The notes beneath the pieces were generated by a model, which saw only the letters and a list, made by a program, of their open reading frames with translations, was not told the DNA's origin and did no database searches. Positions 19,130 to 27,152 of a stretch of DNA of 60,926 nucleotides are shown here, piece by piece (the stretch's first letter is position 1; the number at the start of each line of letters is the position of its first letter). The position numbers were made by a program, and so were the translations under genes. Origin of the DNA: Albidovulum inexpectatum. GTDB lineage: Bacteria > Pseudomonadota > Alphaproteobacteria > Rhodobacterales > Rhodobacteraceae. The stretch spans positions 1 to 60,926 of the forward strand of contig NZ_PRDS01000012.1 of the NCBI RefSeq assembly GCF_002927635.1, in the 5' to 3' direction.

Positions 19130-20664
19130 GGCGCGTTGGTCGCGATCCTGTGTGCATTGGCCATGACGGAAAGGGTGATGGTCGTCGCCGGTATCGCGGG
19201 CAGGCTGCTTGCATCGACCACGTGCAGCCTGCTCCAGCCATGAGGGCGCCCCAGAAGGTCGCTCTGGCCCGCCTGCGGCGCGTGATGCATCGGAAGACTG
19301 GCGCCGACATGAAAGCTGGAGCCCGGCGGCTCGATCCGAAGGGCTTGGGGCAGGCTGAACAGGCCCAGTGCCGAAAACGCTTTTGCAAGCCGCCGCGCCG
19401 CAGCCCGAAGCTTTGCATCGGTCTCGGGATTGCGCTGCAGCCCGACCTTCAGACGGCCATCCGGCGCAAGCTGTAGGGTCATGCCGTGCGAATGGTCGGA
19501 ATGCAGAAAGATCTGGGCGACCATCAGGCGTCGGGCAAGCCCGCGCAAGAGGGGGACGAGGATCGGGACGCGCCCATAATTGTCCACCAGGTCGCGCGGG
19601 AAGTGTTCGTTCCAGCTGTATATCTGAGCGTGGACCAGATGCGGCGACATGTCGGCAGCGCGCAGCTCGGCAAAGGCCTGCGGCAAGGTGTGGAAGCGAC
19701 CGCGATCCGGGCGCGTGCGGTTCGGCCAGCGATGCAGCATGGGCAGGAAGCCGTGCTGGCTGTCGCGCAGCGTCAGTTCGCCAGGACCGGATTGCGAGCG
19801 AAGCACGATCCGTGCCGTTTCCAGAACGCCCGCGGCCAGAAATATCCGGTCCCCGCGCAGTTCCTGGCCCGTTTCCAGTGTCACGATTGCGCCGTCGACA
19901 TCTTCGGCAACCGACCGCACGATGTCGCCAGGGCGATAGTCGAAACCGGGCAATGCCTGCAATTGCGCAAGAGCGTGCCGCCCGGACCAGATCAAGCCAT
20001 AGGGGCATCCATGCAGGCACATTCCGCACAGTCGGCATCCGGGCGCGACGGCCTGACGCGCCATCCCGATGACGACGCCGTGCTTGGCAAGGGCATCGGT
20101 CCTGTCTTCGGCCCGGCGTAGAAGTTCGGCTGCCTGCGGAGCCGGCTGGATCGGGACCCGCCCGGTCATGGGCAGATCCGGAAAAAGCATCTCGAGCGCG
20201 TCGGCGCGCCCCGAGATCGGCAGAAATTCGGCAACCGCGCGATAATGGGGGGCAAGCTCTTCGGCGCGGACGGGCCAGCCTGTCAGGTCCGAGCGCGCAT
20301 AGGGCAAGACGGCCGAGCCCCAAAGGTTCGACAGCCCCCCGCGCGCCCGAGATGCACGCAATCCAAACCACGACGGCGGGTCGCACAGAATGGCCGTGGC
20401 CGGTTCGACCGCGAAATCCGATCCATAGCGACGAATCTGGCCCGGTCCTGCCGTGAATTGCGGCTTCATCCAGTCTGCCCGCGCGGCCGGTTCCCAGCCG
20501 TCGGGATCGGTTGCGGCCATCGTCTGGCGGCGGTTTTCGGCACCGGGTTCCAGGTCACGACCCCCATCGAGCATCATGACACGCCGCCCGCGCTTCAGGA
20601 GGCCATGAGCGGCGGCGATGCCCGCGGGGCCAGAGCCGATCACGATGTCCACCCGCTCAGTCAC
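19126..20664 (-). CDS. GMC-family FAD oxidoreductase with a ferredoxin-like Cys cluster
   Basis: A 512-residue flavoprotein. VDIVIGSGPAGIAAAHGLLKRG binds FAD and the C-terminus has the GMC-type SLPAIPATTITLSVMANAHRIA. Near residues 207-217 lies CRLCGMCLHGCP, spaced C-x2-C-x2-C-x3-C-P as in [4Fe-4S] ferredoxins, within the interdomain region. Known relatives oxidise alcohols or sugars; the substrate here is unknown. It overlaps the upstream GT39 gene by eight bases and is the last gene of the epimerase-GT39-GMC operon. A role in oxidising a sugar or polyprenyl intermediate is inferred from context only. Confidence 0.85.
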   Translation of the reverse strand: MTERVDIVIGSGPAGIAAAHGLLKRGRRVMMLDGGRDLEPGAENRRQTMAATDPDGWEPAARADWMKPQFTAGPGQIRRYGSDFAVEPATAILCDPPSWFGLRASRARGGLSNLWGSAVLPYARSDLTGWPVRAEELAPHYRAVAEFLPISGRADALEMLFPDLPMTGRVPIQPAPQAAELLRRAEDRTDALAKHGVVIGMARQAVAPGCRLCGMCLHGCPYGLIWSGRHALAQLQALPGFDYRPGDIVRSVAEDVDGAIVTLETGQELRGDRIFLAAGVLETARIVLRSQSGPGELTLRDSQHGFLPMLHRWPNRTRPDRGRFHTLPQAFAELRAADMSPHLVHAQIYSWNEHFPRDLVDNYGRVPILVPLLRGLARRLMVAQIFLHSDHSHGMTLQLAPDGRLKVGLQRNPETDAKLRAAARRLAKAFSALGLFSLPQALRIEPPGSSFHVGASLPMHHAPQAGQSDLLGRPHGWSRLHVVDASSLPAIPATTITLSVMANAHRIATNAP

Positions 20665-22150
20665 GGCTCAGGACGATCACGTTGCCATCGCCCAGCGTGC
20701 CCGGGAAACATCGCAGAGTGCGCAACACAGGCCCCTCGTGGCCGGGCGCGCAGATATCCGTGCCCGGCGTGACGCCCGCATCTGCGGCAAGCTGCGGCAT
20801 GTCACGAAAGACACGCGCGGGAAATCCGACGACCAGAACAACCGGACCGTCCCCGGCGATGGCCTTGTGATATTCGGCATCCGTGAACAGCACTGGCCAG
20901 TCTGCGCCGAAGCGGGCACGAAAATTGCTGCCCGCGTGGCCAATGGCGATGACCCGCGCGCCCTGCCGCTCGATCTGGTGTGCAAAATTCCACGCGGCTT
21001 TCAGATCCTGTTTCGGATACTGGTAGTTGCGCAGGGCCAGCATTGCCGAGATCCCGATCATTCCAATCACGCCAAGCGTGAAGATCGGCCCTGCGAGCCT
21101 TGGCGCGCGGACAAGGTGCGCGATCAGGGCCGAACCCAGCTGGACGCCCGATACGATGAGGATCATCAGGAATGCGATATCGGTGAAGAAGAAGCGGGGC
21201 CAGATCCGCATGTCTACCGCCATCAGCAGCGCCACCGTAACGGCGATGTGCAGGAAGACCGTCGGCGCGAAGAGACGGGCATCGCGATACGTGGCAATCC
21301 AGCCAAGCAAGGACAGCAGAAGAACCGCAACCCCGGCCAATGCGGTCAGCGGTCCGGCGTTCCCGGTTGCTGTCCGGATGGCCTCGAAGGCGGCCCAGAG
21401 CGGGCTTTGGTATTCCTTCATGGGATCGGCCGCCGACGAGCCCGATACGGATTGAACAGTCGCGATCAGGCTGGGGACAAGCGGCGCATACAAAAGTAGT
21501 GTCACGGCAGTCCCAAGCAGGAAACCCGTCAGGGGTGGCCCGATCAGCCCGGGTTCCAGCCGCCCCCGCAGCGCGCGCACCATCACGGTGCCCAGCCACA
21601 CCAGACCAAGCGCGACGAAGAAGAACGCCCCCGTCAGATGCGTGAAGATCGCGGCAGCCATGCAAAGCCCAAGCCCCAGCCAGGTTGCCGGTCGCGGGCG
21701 TCTCATGCCGCGCAGGAACAGAACCATTGCAAGGGTCGAGAAGAAGGCCAGCGCCGTGTAGCCGCGCGCGTTCTGTGAAAACCATATCTGGTGATACGAG
21801 AGCGCGAGCAGCAGCGCCGACACATGGGCGATGCGCGTCCCGCCTATGTCGCGGGCCAGATGCCAGGCCGCTGCGATCGTTCCCAGCCCGAACAGCATGG
21901 CCGGCAGCCGAACCGCCCATGGCGTATCGCCCAGGACCGAGATCGATGCCTTTGCCAGCAGGTTGTGGAGGTAGTGGTGGTTCATCGAATAGCTGTCGAG
22001 CATCGATGCCCAGCCGCGGTTCAGATGCGTGGCCAGCGTCTGGATCTCGTCATGCCACAAAGGGGCGTTCAGGCCCCAAACGCGCAGCGCGGCGGCCAGC
22101 GCAAGGATCGCGCCGAGCCAGACGAGGTCATGGCGTCCGGAATGTCGCAT
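20657..22150 (-). CDS. GT39/ArnT-like membrane glycosyltransferase
   Basis: A 497-residue polytopic protein with about ten hydrophobic segments. The first periplasmic loop carries LWHDEIQT, the acidic pair typical of PMT/ArnT-type GT-C enzymes, and WFSQNARGYTALAFFS matches the conserved RxY region of that superfamily. These enzymes take sugars from polyprenyl phosphate and add them to lipids or proteins at the periplasmic face. The DPM-like gene at 12243 could make its donor. The C-terminal soluble part (about residues 400-497) is less conserved. It lies eight bases after the epimerase gene and overlaps the GMC gene. Confidence 0.86.
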   Translation of the reverse strand: MRHSGRHDLVWLGAILALAAALRVWGLNAPLWHDEIQTLATHLNRGWASMLDSYSMNHHYLHNLLAKASISVLGDTPWAVRLPAMLFGLGTIAAAWHLARDIGGTRIAHVSALLLALSYHQIWFSQNARGYTALAFFSTLAMVLFLRGMRRPRPATWLGLGLCMAAAIFTHLTGAFFFVALGLVWLGTVMVRALRGRLEPGLIGPPLTGFLLGTAVTLLLYAPLVPSLIATVQSVSGSSAADPMKEYQSPLWAAFEAIRTATGNAGPLTALAGVAVLLLSLLGWIATYRDARLFAPTVFLHIAVTVALLMAVDMRIWPRFFFTDIAFLMILIVSGVQLGSALIAHLVRAPRLAGPIFTLGVIGMIGISAMLALRNYQYPKQDLKAAWNFAHQIERQGARVIAIGHAGSNFRARFGADWPVLFTDAEYHKAIAGDGPVVLVVGFPARVFRDMPQLAADAGVTPGTDICAPGHEGPVLRTLRCFPGTLGDGNVIVLSRD

Positions 22151-22158
22151 CGCCGGGC

Positions 22159-23130
22159 TCAGGCCGCCATCCGGGCGCGCTTTTCGGCGACGATATCGGC
22201 GATGATCTCATCCAGCCCCCGGCGCGGACGGAACCCGATGGTCTGTTCCAGCCGCGAGACATCGGGGATGCGGCGGGCCATGTCTTCGAAGCCTTCGGGA
22301 TAGACGCTTTCATAAGGAACATGGATGATCGGCGCGTTCGAGCCGGTCATCGCGATGATCCTTTCGGCCAGCGCGCGAATGGTGACTTCCTGATCGTTGC
22401 CGATGTTGAAGACCCGTCCGCGCGCGGCGTCGCAGTCCATCAGTCGCACGAGTGCCTCGACCACGTCCGCGACATGGCCGAAGCAGCGCGATTGCTGGCC
22501 ATCGCCATGTACCGTCAGGGGGCGATCCTCCAGCGCGGCCTGAACGAAATTCGGAACCACCATACCGTAACGCCCCGTTTGGCGAGGCCCAGTCGTATTG
22601 AAGAATCGCAGGATCACGACGGGAAGGTCGGCTTCGCGGGCAAAGGCCAGCGCAAGAAATTCGTCGATCTGCTTGGCCGACGCATAGGACCAACGCAGGT
22701 TGCGCGTCGCGCCGATCACCAGATCGTCGTCTTCGTGGAAGGGCAGGCGGGTGGATTTGCCATAGACCTCGGAGGTCGAGGCAACGAAGACCGGCTTGCG
22801 ATCGCGCAAGGCGGCCTTGAGGACCGCTTCGGTCCCGCCGACATTCGTCAGGATCGAGCGCGACGGCTGCTCCATGATCAGCTTGACGCCGACCGCCGCG
22901 GCAAGGTGAAAGACCAGGTCGCAGGCATCGACCAGATCTTCGACCAGATCGGTATCCAGAACCGAGCCTTCGACAAGCCTGAACCGCGGATGCGCCGCGA
23001 TCGACACCAGATTTTCGCGCCGGCCGGTTGACAGATCGTCAAGCGCGGTGACGTCATGGCCTTCGCGGATCAGCCGCTCGGCCAGATGGGAGCCGATGAA
23101 GCCGGCGCCGCCCGTAATCAAGATCTTCAT
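22159..23130 (-). CDS. NAD-dependent sugar-nucleotide epimerase/dehydratase
   Basis: A 323-residue extended SDR protein: [14 protein letters not shown] binds NAD, HLAAAVGV follows, ASTSEVYG precedes the catalytic YASAKQIDE (Tyr-x3-Lys), and RFFNTTGPRQ is typical of UDP-glucose 4-epimerase/dTDP-glucose dehydratase relatives. The dehydratase Asp-Glu pair is replaced by Ser-Glu (STSEV), favouring an epimerase or a decarboxylase-like enzyme. The substrate cannot be fixed. First gene of the minus-strand three-gene operon, divergent from the dehydrogenase at 23387. Confidence 0.88.
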   Translation of the reverse strand: MKILITGGAGFIGSHLAERLIREGHDVTALDDLSTGRRENLVSIAAHPRFRLVEGSVLDTDLVEDLVDACDLVFHLAAAVGVKLIMEQPSRSILTNVGGTEAVLKAALRDRKPVFVASTSEVYGKSTRLPFHEDDDLVIGATRNLRWSYASAKQIDEFLALAFAREADLPVVILRFFNTTGPRQTGRYGMVVPNFVQAALEDRPLTVHGDGQQSRCFGHVADVVEALVRLMDCDAARGRVFNIGNDQEVTIRALAERIIAMTGSNAPIIHVPYESVYPEGFEDMARRIPDVSRLEQTIGFRPRRGLDEIIADIVAEKRARMAA

Positions 23131-23386
23131 AACGCCTCGTCTGAAAATACCCGTTACAACAATGCGGTGATGCTAGCACGGGCTGGGCGTGCGGTCATCC
23201 ATGCTGTGCGCCGGGTGACCAGAGTGCAAGCAGGGCAAGGATTGTGTCCTGAGTGTGCACGATTTGCCCGACTCATGCCATATTCATTGCCGCGCAGCGG
23301 ACTGTGTGGCAAAGTCGTCAACGGTGTTGGTGGGTGAGGCCCCATTTTTCGGGTCTGCCATGTTTGCATTCTTGGGATGGTTTTTG

Positions 23387-24733
23387 ATGACCAATGTGTT
23401 TTCGCTCTCTGCGACGCTGAGGGACCGTATCCAGTCGCGGCAGGCCAAGGTAGTCACGGTGGGGCTGGGCTATGTGGGGCTGCCTCTGGCGCTTACGCTG
23501 AGCGAAGAGGGATTTCCCGTCACAGGGCTGGATCTGAACGCGGATCGCGTTGCGGCGATCAACGCGGGTCGGCAGGTCATTTCCTATTTCGCGAAGGATC
23601 GCATCCGAAATGCGGTTCTGTCGGGGCGTTTCGCGGCCAGCTGTGACGAGGCGGTGCTGGATGAGGCCGATGTGGTCGTCATCTGCGTTCCGACGCCGCT
23701 GTCAGATACGCGCGCGCCTGATCTTTCCCATGTCCTGGGTGCGGCCGAGACGATCGCGCGCCACCTGCGGCCCGGGCAACTGATCGTTCTGGAAAGCACG
23801 GTGTGGCCCGGCGCGACGACCATGGTCTTGCGCCCGGTTCTGGAGGCAGGCGGTCTGCGTGCGGGCGACGACTTCTTTCTGGCCTTTTCGCCCGAGCGCG
23901 AAGATCCGGGCAATGATCGCTTTTCGACGCGCGCGATCCCCAAGGTCGTGGGGGCCGATGACGCGCGTTCCCTGGACTTGGCTGATCTGTTCTATGCACA
24001 GGTCGTGACAAGAACCGTGCCGGTTGGGTCATCGGCAACGGCCGAGGCCGTCAAGCTGGTCGAAAACAGCTTTCGGACGGTGAACATCGCCCTGGTCAAT
24101 GAGCTGAAGGTCGCGCTGCAGGCGATGGGGGTCGATGTCTGGGAAGTGATCCGCGCGGCGGCGACCAAGCCCTTCGGCTTCATGCCCTTCTATCCCGGAC
24201 CCGGCATAGGTGGCGATTGCATCCCCGTTTCGCCCGTCTATCTGTCGTGGCGCGCGCGCGATGTCGGCTCGGCCGTGCCGATCATCGATCTTGCGCGAAA
24301 GAACAATGACGAGGCCCCGGACCTGATCGCCGGGCGCATCGCCGTCGAGCTTGCGCGTGACGGGGTCAAGATGAAGGATGCGCGCATCCTGATCATGGGC
24401 ATTGCCTACAAGAAGGATGTCGAGGATACGCGCGAAAGTCCGGCCCTGGCGATCCTGAAGCGACTGGAGGCCATGGGCGCCCGATGCCTGTATCACGACC
24501 CGTTCTTTCCTGTCATGCCGGTGACGCGCGATCATCCGGATCTGGCGGGCCGGCAGTCACAGACACTGGATGAGGACGTGCTGGCGACCTGCGACGCCGT
24601 CCTGATCGCCACGGACCACACGAATGCCGACTATCGATGCGTTGCACGACATGCGCGGCTGATCCTGGACTCCCGCAATGTCCTGGAGGCGATGGGGCTG
24701 CGTCCCGAGCGAGGACGGCTGGTAAAGGTGTGA
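23387..24733 (+). CDS. UDP-N-acetylhexosamine 6-dehydrogenase (WbpA/TviB-like)
   Basis: About 448 residues, a four-electron nucleotide-sugar dehydrogenase that oxidises C6 of a UDP-HexNAc to a uronic acid with two NAD. GLGYVGLPLALTLSEEG binds NAD, VPTPLSDTRAPDLS follows, and the catalytic Cys lies in PGPGIGGDCIPVSP. The C-terminal UDP-binding domain contains ILIMGIAYKKDVEDTRESPA. The ASxPFG-like region reads AATKPFGFMPF, as in UDP-GlcNAc rather than UDP-glucose dehydrogenases. The start is ATG 23387 with GGGATGG upstream. Divergent from the epimerase; 23131-23386 holds no gene and presumably both promoters. Confidence 0.9.
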   Translation: MTNVFSLSATLRDRIQSRQAKVVTVGLGYVGLPLALTLSEEGFPVTGLDLNADRVAAINAGRQVISYFAKDRIRNAVLSGRFAASCDEAVLDEADVVVICVPTPLSDTRAPDLSHVLGAAETIARHLRPGQLIVLESTVWPGATTMVLRPVLEAGGLRAGDDFFLAFSPEREDPGNDRFSTRAIPKVVGADDARSLDLADLFYAQVVTRTVPVGSSATAEAVKLVENSFRTVNIALVNELKVALQAMGVDVWEVIRAAATKPFGFMPFYPGPGIGGDCIPVSPVYLSWRARDVGSAVPIIDLARKNNDEAPDLIAGRIAVELARDGVKMKDARILIMGIAYKKDVEDTRESPALAILKRLEAMGARCLYHDPFFPVMPVTRDHPDLAGRQSQTLDEDVLATCDAVLIATDHTNADYRCVARHARLILDSRNVLEAMGLRPERGRLVKV

Positions 24734-24886
24734 TGGCGGTGAACGGGATGGAAAACGTACTGCAATCGGCGCGCATTTCGAATCGGGCGCACATGCCATG
24801 CGTGTGCCATGTTCACGCCGTGCAATCCAGACCAGCAAGGGCGGCCCCGCATCACGCCATGCCGCGGGCTTCTGCACATCGAAAAG

Positions 24887-24901
24887 TCCCGCCAGGCGGG
24901 A
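24887..24901. terminator. Short GC-rich hairpin after the dehydrogenase gene
   Basis: TCCCGC and GCGGGA form a perfect six-pair stem with a three-base loop, in the 288-base gap between the dehydrogenase and the flavoprotein. Four A residues precede the left arm, so the T-run is on the minus strand; as a terminator it would fit minus-strand transcription better. The rest of the gap shows no gene. Confidence 0.3.
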
Positions 24902-25021
24902 AATCATGTGGCCTGACGGCTTCGCGGCATGCGCGCCGATTGGTCCGGGCGTCGTCGTGCGCTACACTGCGCGGTGGGTGTATTTTCGATCCAGACATTT
25001 TCGGGAACGGTGGTGATTTTC

Positions 25022-26509
25022 ATGAACAAGGTTGACCCGAGCAAGGTTGTCGTCATCGGCGGCGGGCCTGCCGGACTGACGGCGGCATATGAGCTGCTGA
25101 AGCGAAGCGATCGCCACAAGCCCGTCGTGTTCGAGGCCGGGCGGCTGGTCGGTGGCATCTCGCGCACGGAGACGAACAACGGATATCGCTTCGACATTGG
25201 TGGACACCGGTTCTTTACCAAGGTGCCCGAAGTCGAGAGCATGTGGCACGAGGTATTGGGCGACGATTTCATCACCGTGCCCCGGTTGTCGCGTATCTAT
25301 TATCGCGGCAAGTTCTTTGACTATCCGCTGAAGCTGATCAACGCCCTGATCAATATCGGACCCTACGAATCCACCCGGATCCTGCTGTCCTACTTCAAGT
25401 GGCAGGTACGTCCCTACCGGAAGGAAGAGAATTTCGAGGAATGGGTCATCAACCGCTTTGGTGGCCGGTTGTACATGCATTTCTTCCGCAGCTACACCAA
25501 GAAGGTCTGGGGTATCAGCCCGCGCGAGATACGCGCGGACTGGGCCGCGCAGCGGATCAAGAATCTGTCGCTGTTCAAGGCGGTTTGGAATGCGCTTTCA
25601 GGCGCAAACGATACGGCTTCGCTGATCGAGGAATTCAAGTATCCGCGCCTTGGTCCAGGCATGATGTGGGAACGAACCGCCGACATCGTCAGGCAGAAGG
25701 GCGGAGAGGTCCATCTGCGATCAGAGGTCGTTCGGGTCAATCGCGCGGGCAGCCGCGTGACATCGATCGAAGTGAAACACTGGTTCGAGGATGGGCGCGA
25801 GCCCGTGATCGAGCATGTCGAGGGCGAGCATTTCGTCAACTCGATGGCTTTGCGCGATCTGATCCACGCCTTTGACCCGCCGCCGCCGCCCGAGGTGATC
25901 GCGGCCGCGGACAAGCTGAAATACCGCGACTTCCTGATCGTGACGCTGGTGCTGGATCATCCGGACCCGTTCAAGGACAACTGGATCTACATCCATGAAC
26001 CCGATGTGAAGGTGGGGCGTATCCAGAACTTCCGTGCCTGGTCCAGGGAGATGCTGCCCGATCAGGACACGGCATCCATCGGTATGGAGTATTTCTGTCA
26101 GCAAGACGATGGCTTGTGGTCGATGTCGGACGCCGATCTGCGCGAGCTGGCATCGCGTGAGCTGGAGCATCTGGGGCTGGCGCGCGCAAGCGATGTCATC
26201 GATGCCGCGGTCATCAGGCAGCCCAAGGCCTATCCTGTCTATGATTCCGAATATCGCGCGGCGCTGGATGTGATCGAGGAATGGATCGATAGCCTCGAGA
26301 ACTTTCAGACCGCGGGTCGAAATGGTCTGCACCGCTACAACAACCAGGACCATTCGATGCTGTCGGCCATGTATGCGGCGCGAAATATCCTGGGCGAGAA
26401 GCTTGACGTGTGGAACGTGAATGTCGAGCGCTCGTATCACGAGGAGTTCGAAGTCCCAAGGAAAGACGACGCGGAAGCCGGGGCGACGCCGTCCCTGGCA
26501 GCGGAGTAG
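25022..26509 (+). CDS. FAD-dependent UDP-galactopyranose-mutase-like oxidoreductase
   Basis: About 495 residues. [18 protein letters not shown] is the FAD-binding motif, followed by [14 protein letters not shown], the family-typical [11 protein letters not shown] and [11 protein letters not shown]. The C-terminus shows [18 protein letters not shown] and [13 protein letters not shown], matching the final flavin-contacting region. Homologues occur widely in polysaccharide loci and are annotated as UGM-like; the substrate is unknown. It is a diverged paralogue of the gene at 14166. The start is ATG 25022; the in-frame extension upstream has no family similarity. A haem-type membrane protein gene follows after four bases. 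Confidence 0.88.
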   Translation: MNKVDPSKVVVIGGGPAGLTAAYELLKRSDRHKPVVFEAGRLVGGISRTETNNGYRFDIGGHRFFTKVPEVESMWHEVLGDDFITVPRLSRIYYRGKFFDYPLKLINALINIGPYESTRILLSYFKWQVRPYRKEENFEEWVINRFGGRLYMHFFRSYTKKVWGISPREIRADWAAQRIKNLSLFKAVWNALSGANDTASLIEEFKYPRLGPGMMWERTADIVRQKGGEVHLRSEVVRVNRAGSRVTSIEVKHWFEDGREPVIEHVEGEHFVNSMALRDLIHAFDPPPPPEVIAAADKLKYRDFLIVTLVLDHPDPFKDNWIYIHEPDVKVGRIQNFRAWSREMLPDQDTASIGMEYFCQQDDGLWSMSDADLRELASRELEHLGLARASDVIDAAVIRQPKAYPVYDSEYRAALDVIEEWIDSLENFQTAGRNGLHRYNNQDHSMLSAMYAARNILGEKLDVWNVNVERSYHEEFEVPRKDDAEAGATPSLAAE

Positions 26510-26513
26510 GGCC

Positions 26514-27095
26514 ATGACCACGCGAAGCGACCGCCTGATCGACGATACTCGGATACTCTGGACACTACTTGCCTTGCCGGCCGTGTGGTTCGTCCTGGCG
26601 CGGATCGGCCTGTGGCCGGGAAAGGTCGCGTTCGTTCCCTGGACGGGGATCCTGTCGTGCTGGCTGCTGATCGTGACAATGGCGGTCACGCCATTGCAGA
26701 TGCTGTTTGGTCCTCTGCCCTGGCTTCGGAAGCGTCGGCGCTATTTCGGTGTGGCCAGTTTCGGTTACGCCGTGTTGCACCTGTTGTTCTGGTTGGTGAA
26801 TGCGAACATGGGCGCGCTGATCCGGTCGTTCAAACGGCCCGAGATCCTGACCGGATGGATTGCCTTCGCGATCATGGTCGGGCTGGCAATCACGTCGAAC
26901 GACCAGTCGGTCCGCCGGTTGGGGCCGGGTTGGAAGAGGTTGCAGCGCTGGGTGTATCCCGCCGCGGTCCTGACCTTTGTGCATTGGATCATGACCACCG
27001 ATCATCTGGTGGATGCGATCCTGTACTGCACACCGCTGATCTTGCTGGAGGCCTGGCGCCTGATGCACAATCGGGCGCGGATGGGCGGGGCCTGA
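26514..27095 (+). CDS. Ferric-reductase-like transmembrane protein (MsrQ-related)
   Basis: About 193 residues with five or six membrane segments and the ferric reductase-like fold of MsrQ/YedZ. A His in FGYAVLHLLFWL fits a haem b ligand, as does the His in LTFVHWIM. At the position where MsrQ usually has LHRL this protein reads LQRW, so one conserved His is missing. It is in a two-gene unit with the flavoprotein (four-base gap) and no MsrP (molybdopterin subunit) gene is near, so it is probably not a methionine sulfoxide reductase subunit. An electron-transfer partner role is inferred. Confidence 0.8.
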   Translation: MTTRSDRLIDDTRILWTLLALPAVWFVLARIGLWPGKVAFVPWTGILSCWLLIVTMAVTPLQMLFGPLPWLRKRRRYFGVASFGYAVLHLLFWLVNANMGALIRSFKRPEILTGWIAFAIMVGLAITSNDQSVRRLGPGWKRLQRWVYPAAVLTFVHWIMTTDHLVDAILYCTPLILLEAWRLMHNRARMGGA

Positions 27096-27097
27096 AC

Positions 27098-27140
27098 GCC
27101 AGGCTCCCCGGGCGGGCGACCGATGGCCGCCCGTCCTGGC
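27098..27140. terminator. Bidirectional hairpin between convergent genes
   Basis: An outer stem GCCAGG/CCTGGC (27098-27103 with 27135-27140) encloses an inner stem CGGGCGG/CCGCCCG (27109-27115 with 27127-27133) and an 11-base loop. It lies exactly between the convergent haem protein and ettA genes. No long T-run follows in either direction, so it would be a weak or factor-assisted terminator. Confidence 0.55.
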
Positions 27141-27152
27141 TGTCGTGTCAGG

